From the NCBI RefSeq assembly GCF_004197395.1, contig NZ_SELS01000059.1, positions 1 through 46,468 on the forward strand: DNA of 46,468 bases, in the 5' to 3' direction. Under the pieces are notes generated by a model that saw only the letters and a program-made list of their open reading frames with translations, did no database searches and was not told where the DNA came from. Below, one piece after another: positions 43,375 through 46,468 of this stretch. The translations under genes were made by a program, and so were the position numbers. The stretch's first letter is position 1, and the number at the start of each line of letters is the position of its first letter. The DNA is from Paraburkholderia sp. UYCP14C. GTDB lineage: Bacteria > Pseudomonadota > Gammaproteobacteria > Burkholderiales > Burkholderiaceae.

Positions 43375-44469
43375 TCAGGCGGCGCGCGCGGCGATCAGCT
43401 TGCACGCGTGCGGCGGCAGCTCGGCGAGCACCGGCATGCCGAGCGCGAGCCCGGGCGTTTCGCGCGGCGTGGTCGCGGCGGTCAGCGTGAAGCCCGCGCA
43501 ATCGATCGTCGCTTCGAGCGAGGCGCCGACGTCGCGGATGAACGTGACGGTGCCGGGCAGCCGGTTCGGGTTCGGTGTTTCCGTGGCCGCCTTCACGCAG
43601 ATGTCCTCGGGACGGATCAGCAGGCGGATCGCGTCGCCGGCCGCCACCGGCTGCCGCGCATCGGCGAGCGGCGCGCTGGGGTTCGGCGCGACCGCGATGC
43701 GCCGTCCGCCCGGCAGGCTCACGCCGCCCGCACCGTCGTATTGCACCGGCAGGATGTTGCCGAGCCCGATGAAGTCGGCGACGAACTCGCTGACCGGATC
43801 GCGGTAGATGTCGAGCGGCTTGCCGACCTGCGCGATGCGGCCTTTCTCCATCACGACGATCTCGTCGGCCATCGTCATCGCTTCGCGCTGATCGTGCGTG
43901 ACCATGATCGTCGTGATCCCGAGGCGCTGCTGCAGCAGGCGGATTTCGACCTGCATCGCTTCGCGCAGCTTCGCGTCGAGCGCGGACAGCGGTTCGTCGA
44001 GCAGCAGCAGTTGGGGCTCGGAGGCGATCGCGCGCGCGATCGCGACGCGCTGGCGCTGCCCGCCCGACAGCTGCGTGACCGGCCGGTTGGCCATGTGCGG
44101 CAACTGGATCAGTTCGAGCAGCTCGGCGACGCGGCGCGTCTGCTTGTCTTTCGCGACCTTGCGCAGCTTCAGCGGATACGCGACGTTCTGCGCGACCGTC
44201 ATATGCGGAAACAGCGCGAGCGACTGGAACACCATGCCGAAGTCGCGCTGGTTGGCCGGCAGCCGCGTGATCTCGCGGCCGGCGAAATGGATGCTGCCGG
44301 AGGTGGGCGTTTCGAGCCCTGCGATCATCCGCAGCAGTGTGGTCTTGCCGCAGCCGGACGGGCCGAGAAAGCACACGAGCTTGCCGTCGGGCACGCTCAG
44401 GTCGACATTGTCGACGGCATGCACGCCGCCGAAGCGGCGGGTGACGGCTTGCAAGGTCAGGTGGGTCAT
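43375..44469 (-). CDS. ABC transporter ATPase (PotA / spermidine-putrescine type)
   Basis: 364 residues. Walker A GPSGCGKTTLLRMIAG, signature LSGGQRQRVAIARAIA, Walker B LLLLDEPLSALD and H-loop MVTHDQREAMTMADE are followed by a TOBE-type C-terminal domain. This is the CUT/POPT architecture, not the short GlnQ type. GGAG seven bases upstream sets the ATG at 44469. It is the only ATPase visible in the operon. Confidence 0.93.
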   Translation of the reverse strand: MTHLTLQAVTRRFGGVHAVDNVDLSVPDGKLVCFLGPSGCGKTTLLRMIAGLETPTSGSIHFAGREITRLPANQRDFGMVFQSLALFPHMTVAQNVAYPLKLRKVAKDKQTRRVAELLELIQLPHMANRPVTQLSGGQRQRVAIARAIASEPQLLLLDEPLSALDAKLREAMQVEIRLLQQRLGITTIMVTHDQREAMTMADEIVVMEKGRIAQVGKPLDIYRDPVSEFVADFIGLGNILPVQYDGAGGVSLPGGRRIAVAPNPSAPLADARQPVAAGDAIRLLIRPEDICVKAATETPNPNRLPGTVTFIRDVGASLEATIDCAGFTLTAATTPRETPGLALGMPVLAELPPHACKLIAARAA

Positions 44470-44506
44470 CGGAGGCTCCAGCAAGGTGGCGGGTTCACAG
44501 CGGGGT

Positions 44507-45406
44507 TCACAGCGCGACGCCTTCGTCGCCGATCAGCTTTTCGAGCAGCCAGATCAGCGCGAAGTCGATCGCAACGATGACCACCGCGAAACAGAACACG
44601 GTTGGATCGAGCGACGACACCGTGCGGCTATAGAGCCACACCGGCAGCGTCATCGTGTCGATGCTGTACAGGAAGAACGTCACCGTGAACTCGTTGAACG
44701 ACACGATGAACGCGAACAGCATGCCGGCGAGAATGCCGGGGCGCATCAGCGGCAGCACCACGTCGACGAGCGCGCGGCTCGGGCTCGCGCCCATCACGAG
44801 CGCCGCTTCCTCGAACTCGGGGCCGATCGACGCGACCGACGCCGCGCAGTTCTTCACCGTGAACGGCAGCGCCAGGATCACATGCGCGATGATCAGACGG
44901 CCGACGCCCAGTTCGACCGGCAGCACGTTGAACACCAGCAGCAGCGACAGGCCGAGCATCACCAGCGGATAGACGAGCGGCAGCGCGACCAGCTGCTCGA
45001 CCGCCGGCTTGCCGCGGAAACGGTAGCGCGACAGCGCGTACGCGGCCGGCACGGAGACCAGCGTCGCGATCAGCATCGTCGAGAGCGCGACGACGAGGCT
45101 GGTGGTGAGCGCGGCGCCCATCGACAGCGTGTCGGTCGCCTCGGGCGACACGAAGCTGTGCCACGCCGCGCGGTACCAGTGCAGGCTGTACGCGTGCGGC
45201 GGGAATTCGAGCGTGTCGGCCGCGCTGAACGACATCGCGATCATCGTCAGGATCGGCAGCGCGGCGAGAAACAGCACGATGCCCGCGACCAGCGCGGTCG
45301 CGCGGCCGAGCTGGCCGGGCATCGTATGAGGCAGGCGCGGCAGCCATGGCGAACGCGGCGATGGCGGTGCGGTGCGCGGCAGGCGCGAGGTCGGCAGCGT
45401 GCTCAT
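44507..45406 (-). CDS. Polyamine-type ABC permease (PotC-like)
   Basis: 299 residues with a 35-residue Pro/Arg-rich N-terminal tail, then six helices and the EAA loop (ALVMGASPSRALVDVVLPLM). Its start codon overlaps the preceding permease stop (ATGA). It works with the PotB-like partner and the ATPase downstream. Confidence 0.9.
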   Translation of the reverse strand: MSTLPTSRLPRTAPPSPRSPWLPRLPHTMPGQLGRATALVAGIVLFLAALPILTMIAMSFSAADTLEFPPHAYSLHWYRAAWHSFVSPEATDTLSMGAALTTSLVVALSTMLIATLVSVPAAYALSRYRFRGKPAVEQLVALPLVYPLVMLGLSLLLVFNVLPVELGVGRLIIAHVILALPFTVKNCAASVASIGPEFEEAALVMGASPSRALVDVVLPLMRPGILAGMLFAFIVSFNEFTVTFFLYSIDTMTLPVWLYSRTVSSLDPTVFCFAVVIVAIDFALIWLLEKLIGDEGVAL

Positions 45407-46353
45407 GCGTGAGACTCTCCGGTCAGTCGTTGGGTGCGGCGCACGAGCCGTTGCGACAGCGCCATCACGGCGAGCGTCGCGACCATCAGCACGACGCCGG
45501 AAGCGGAGGCGGCGGGCCAGTTCAGCAGCGGCGCGACCTGATCGTGCACCAGCACCGCGAGCATCGGCACGCGCCGGCCGCCGAGCAGCAGCGGCACCGC
45601 GAACGCGCTCGCGTTGTACGCGAACACCAGCAGCGCGCCCGACACGAGACCCGGCATCGCGAGCGGCAGCAGCACGTGACGCAGCGTTTGCCAGCGTGTC
45701 GCGCCGAGCGTCGCGGCGGCTTCCTCGTACGAGATCGACACCGCGCGCATCGCGCTCGAGAGCGGCAGCACCGCGAGCGGAAACGCGGTCTGGATCAGCC
45801 CGAGCAGCACGCCATGCTCGCGATACAGCCACATCACCGGCCGCTCGATAACACCGCTCGCGAGCAGCGCGTGATTGAGCAGACCCGCCGGGCCGAGAAT
45901 CACGAGCCAGCCATAGCCTTGCAGCAGCAGATTGACGAGCAGCGGCAGCAGCACACCGGCGAGCAGCAGCCGGCGCGCGAGCCGCGATTTCGTGCGCGCC
46001 ATCGCGAGCGCGACCGGAATCGCGAGCACCACCGCAAAGAGCATGCTCTGGAACGCGAGCCGCAGCGTCAGCCCCAGCGACCTGAGGAAGTAGCCGTCGA
46101 GCAGGTCCGCATAGTTCTGCAGCGTGAAGCTGCGCCATTCGTTGCCGGAGGTGCCGAAGCTCATGCGCAGCACGACCAGCGCGGCCGCGCCGAGGATCGC
46201 CAGAAACAGCAGGATCGGCGCGAGCAGCAGCCACGGACGAGCCTTCGCAAGCACGGTGTCGGTCGCCACGGCGGCGGACCCGTCTGGCCCACCCGACGTG
46301 ATGCCCGACGCCACTGCGGCACGTCGCGAAAAGCGCGCGAGCATCGTGTTCAT
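45403..46353 (-). CDS. Polyamine-type ABC permease (PotB-like)
   Basis: 316 residues, six helices, EAA loop AAATLGATRWQTLRHVLLPL. I place the start at ATG 46353, which overlaps the stop of the upstream binding-protein gene (ATGA), rather than at an upstream codon inside that gene. It overlaps the PotC-like gene by four bases at its end. Confidence 0.9.
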   Translation of the reverse strand: MNTMLARFSRRAAVASGITSGGPDGSAAVATDTVLAKARPWLLLAPILLFLAILGAAALVVLRMSFGTSGNEWRSFTLQNYADLLDGYFLRSLGLTLRLAFQSMLFAVVLAIPVALAMARTKSRLARRLLLAGVLLPLLVNLLLQGYGWLVILGPAGLLNHALLASGVIERPVMWLYREHGVLLGLIQTAFPLAVLPLSSAMRAVSISYEEAAATLGATRWQTLRHVLLPLAMPGLVSGALLVFAYNASAFAVPLLLGGRRVPMLAVLVHDQVAPLLNWPAASASGVVLMVATLAVMALSQRLVRRTQRLTGESHA

Positions 46354-46468
46354 GCCGAGAAGATTTCGGTGTAGCGCTTGATCCACGCCGGCTGCACGGC
46401 GGCGAGCGCCTTGTCGTCATGCAGTACGGCCTTCTCCGCGATCTGCTGCGGGCTCGGCACGAACGCGC
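46350..46468 (-). CDS. C-terminus of an ABC solute-binding protein (partial)
   Basis: 38 codons remain (ending LAAVQPAWIKRYTEIFSA then TGA). The length and end sequence fit the C-terminus of a PotD-like periplasmic binding protein, encoded upstream of PotB and PotC. The gene continues beyond the window edge. Confidence 0.75.
   Translation of the reverse strand, partial: AFVPSPQQIAEKAVLHDDKALAAVQPAWIKRYTEIFSA

Noticed and set aside
1-46468. CRISPR arrays, tRNA genes, insertion sequences
   Set aside because: I saw no regularly spaced repeats, no tRNA-like cloverleaf with a CCA-type end and no transposase or integrase motif.

Overview
The window is high-GC DNA whose gene content looks like Burkholderia sensu lato, most likely Paraburkholderia. 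The indications are a DUF3331 protein, a Burkholderia-type trimeric porin, short OmpR/CusS-type two-component genes, a B12-dependent ribonucleotide reductase, and an interspersed hairpin repeat that I remember as common in Paraburkholderia. The mix of catabolic, transport and sensory genes, with no rRNA, tRNA or ribosomal genes, suggests an accessory part of the genome such as a second chromosome. I see no CRISPR array, transposase, integrase or tRNA.

Layout. 1-1123: a truncated LysR gene and a large inverted-repeat element (443-1015). 1124-3484: a zinc alcohol dehydrogenase divergent from an AraC-type regulator. 3481-7920: a periplasmic molybdoenzyme, a cytochrome b and an exported protein, divergent from an OmpR/CusS-type two-component pair with a CusR/CopR-like box between them. 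8027-9855: a small monooxygenase-fold protein and a PAS-PAS-GGDEF diguanylate cyclase. 10084-21290: the most interesting block, described below. 21347-31816: NrdJ, DUF3331, an AI-2E family transporter, an esterase, an OpgC-like acyltransferase, a porin, an NlpD-like lipoprotein and an unknown protein. 32177-36208: a 2Fe-2S subunit, a molybdopterin subunit and a triheme cytochrome c forming a periplasmic dehydrogenase. 36362-40726: a BON protein, a Cds1-like PLP enzyme, two unknown genes, an O-methyltransferase and a Cys-rich copper protein. 41003-46468: a long leftward ABC-transporter operon that mixes polar-amino-acid-type and polyamine-type components and has one ATPase.

The central block reads as a complete sulfolactate module. 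A D-2-hydroxyacid dehydrogenase (SlcC candidate) converges on a GntR/UTRA regulator. Across a promoter with two matching 7-7-7 palindromes come SuyA and SuyB (sulfolactate sulfo-lyase), an SLC1/DctA-type carrier and an LDH2/MDH2-type dehydrogenase (ComC candidate), followed by a cytoplasmic SoeABC-type sulfite dehydrogenase. The two dehydrogenases could interconvert sulfolactate enantiomers through sulfopyruvate. SuyAB would then release sulfite and pyruvate, and SoeABC would oxidise the sulfite and pass electrons to quinone. SuyAB and SoeABC are supported by motifs recognised from memory. The substrate assignments of the two dehydrogenases and the carrier rest on context.
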